Translations under genes and position numbers: made by a program
NCBI GenBank assembly: GCA_964520655.1
Contig: CAZFNI010000010.1
Span: 18,136 to 82,135 of the forward strand
Source of the DNA: JACQQW01 sp964520655
Lineage (GTDB): Bacteria > Omnitrophota > Gorgyraeia > Zapsychrales > Fredricksoniimonadaceae
DNA: 64,000 bases
Reading direction: 5' to 3'
Shown: positions 27,001 to 30,000 of the stretch, piece by piece
Position numbering within the stretch: the stretch's first letter is position 1
Layout: every line of letters starts with the position of its first letter
The notes under the pieces: generated by a model
The model's input: only the letters and a program-made list of their open reading frames with translations
Database searches by the model: none
Told to the model about the DNA's origin: nothing

Positions 27001-30000
27001 GAAAGCTTGGCCAGGAAAAGCTTGATGAACCAAAGGTATAAGCACTTAGTGGCGCAGGACCAGATGGCATTTAGCGATGATCAGCGGGCAGCGCAGGATG
27101 TCTTTGCCAATTCATTCAGGCAATGGTTCAAAGATCATTTGAATGCCAGCATTGCCGATGTCAGGGGGATGAAAGAACAAATCGGGAATGTTAGCGGCGC
27201 AATGTTTTGGAAGATGCCGCGCGGTGACAAGGGGATGGCCTCTCTGAAGCCTGGAGTGCATTCTGGGTCATTGTCCTGGATCGATGGCTTACGATCGAAT
27301 ATCCGCATTCTCCACAATTGGTCCGCCGAGGAACAGATATTTGCGGCTGATCTATACCGCAGTCAGCCGGAAGTAAAGAAAGCATTTTTGAAAAATGCGC
27401 GCATCACCATGGATCTGGAAGCGTATTTAAATTCGAAAGGAATGCTCCCATTGGGGGTCATTGCCCGCCGTGAGAGCATTAGAACCAAAGTCAAGGATCT
27501 GGACCTGGGGTGGCGATGGCTTATCCGAACCGACAGTCATGAGAATGCAGAAGATGTTATTTTTAGAGTATTGACCCAGGAGCTTCCGGAGGATCAGCAG
27601 TTGACGCCGCGTGAAGCGTTGATGTTCATCGCCCAGGTCAAAGCACATGAAGAAGGAAAAAGCGAAGCGAAAGGCATTGTCCGTCAATACAGAGACATTA
27701 AGGCCCGCAATGCTGTTGAACCGAAATTGCGCATTGATCCGGTGTGGGCCAAGTCGGAGCAGATTAAGGATAGGATCAGGAAGCTTATGAATGTTCTGTG
27801 GCATGTGATCATAGGGATGGCATTTATTGCGCCGGTGATTAATTCAGAACTTTGGATCGTGGCTGCAGTGTATACGGCAGGCATGTGGCTTGCGGCTGCT
27901 TTTTGGATATTGATGTTATATTTCTCTGAGGTCCTGATGGTTATTGGCTGGGGGATCCTGGGGCTGTTTGTCTCTCCGGTGCAAGCCAAGATGGAGTTTG
28001 TTAACAGGATATTGACCGCGGCTTTTGCGGCAGCGACCGGGATCGCGGGCTATCAGGTGTGGAATATGCCCAACGACGCCAGATCATGGCTTGTTTTGAT
28101 ATTTTTGGGGATCTTTACACATCGGAATCTTTCGGTGGATATCACCATCAAGCAGGATAATGATGCGCTGGACCTCACCCCCGTCTATGACTTAAGGTCA
28201 GGCAAAGAACGCAGCAACATCACCACCGCCTTTGATAAGACCGAGGGGATCACGCTCCCCTGGATATACGGATTTAGTCCACAAGGCGGTCATACCGACG
28301 AGGACATCAACACGGCCTTACAGTATCTTAAGCGTACAGCGCCCCGGAAAGCCTTGTTGCTTAAAACGCTGGTGGACGAAAATCGTTTGACTTTTGGGGC
28401 TGACGAAGCGTTCCACTCGGCCTGGGTGACTAAGAATGGCCAGCAATACTTGTTGATAAGCGTGATGGAGTCCGAGGACAAGGCCAGGGCTCTGGTGCGT
28501 GCGATCGCCGGAAAAGAAGCGGTTTCAGGCTTTGACCAGCTTAAGCGTGTAAAACAGACGATCTCCTCATCGGGAGGCGCCTTGGTCAATATCAGCAGCG
28601 GCGGGGCCATTTTAGATGTTGTCGCGGCCTATTATGAGAACACAGATGCCGGGAAATTCAGCCGTTTCTGGTCGCTGGTTGACCAGAAGCAGATCTATAT
28701 AAGCCGGCAGGTAGAGCAAACCCGATGGGAGGGCGATGAGCTGCTGGTATCATTGTCCAATGATAAAGAACTGTCGCATGAGATCGTGGGGGCCATGGCT
28801 GTCCAAGGCGAAACAGCGCAGGGAGAGATCGATCGATTGAGGCGGTGGCTTGAGGATCACACATCTGGCAAGGGACTAATGGCAAGTTGGGGCATGTCGG
28901 ATCAGCAGATCGCTCAATTATCTTCCTGGGGCAAAGAGCAGCTGTTGAAGATATTCAAGATCGCCTGGCCGGAAGACATGGTGTTAAGTCTGCCAGCTGG
29001 GACTACGGGGAATTTGATCTGCTTTGAGCCAGTACTCTATAAGATCAACCGTCCAGTGTTTAGCGGTGACCTGCTCTTGGTCCAAATGGCGGTCCTGGCT
29101 CAACGCAGGCGGCTGACAGGTATTATTGACGAGAAGGCGCGTTATGCCGCGGCGCTGTTGACTACGGCAGTTCCTTATTTATTAGACCTGCGTCGCGATG
29201 AGGATAGAAAGCAGGCGCTGATCACAGCCCTGGGGCCTGGGAATATGGGAGAGCAGGATACTCTGGCGACTTTTTACCGTCGGGTGTTGAACGATACGGC
29301 TTTGCAGAGGCCGGAAGATCTTCTTGTGCATCTTGCCGGAATTTTTGACTTGGATGAGGATTCCGTTGGAATGATCGGGACTGTTGACCATGCCCAGGCA
29401 TCTGTAGTGCCGGGGGATAGTTTTATTGATCCCGCGCGCAGTGAGCCGCCGCTGGCCGTCTCGCATCAACCTTTGGTCATGAAGATCGCGCAGGAGCATA
29501 TCCATACACATATGACCCCGTCACATTTGGATATGATACGCGACGAGGATGGGCACGTTCAAGAGGATGCCTATACGGGAATGCGCAGGGATATTGAGAG
29601 ATTCTTAAGGCAGATCGGGGATCTGCGGGCCCTGCGCATTTTTCAGGGAACGGTCATCCTCCCGTTTACGCCGGGTCTTCAGGACAGCTTGCAGGAAACG
29701 TTTTGGGGTGCATACACATTCCAGGGGTTAAACGGGACCTGGCAGAGAAACGCGGAAACATATCCAGTCATCATTGCCAATGATGCCGAATCGATCGTCC
29801 ATGAGCTGTATGCTTTAAGCGGCAGGGAACATCATCTGGCGCATGCCCATGAACAGGCGGAATATAAGGCTAAAATATTCACACAATGGCTGGAGTCACA
29901 TAATGATTTTAATATTTTTTATTCCGGGCCCAAGCCGCATCGCATGGGCGCTTTAGGGTTGCTGAAAAAGATCATCCCGAGAATGGCGTCCGCATTTGCC

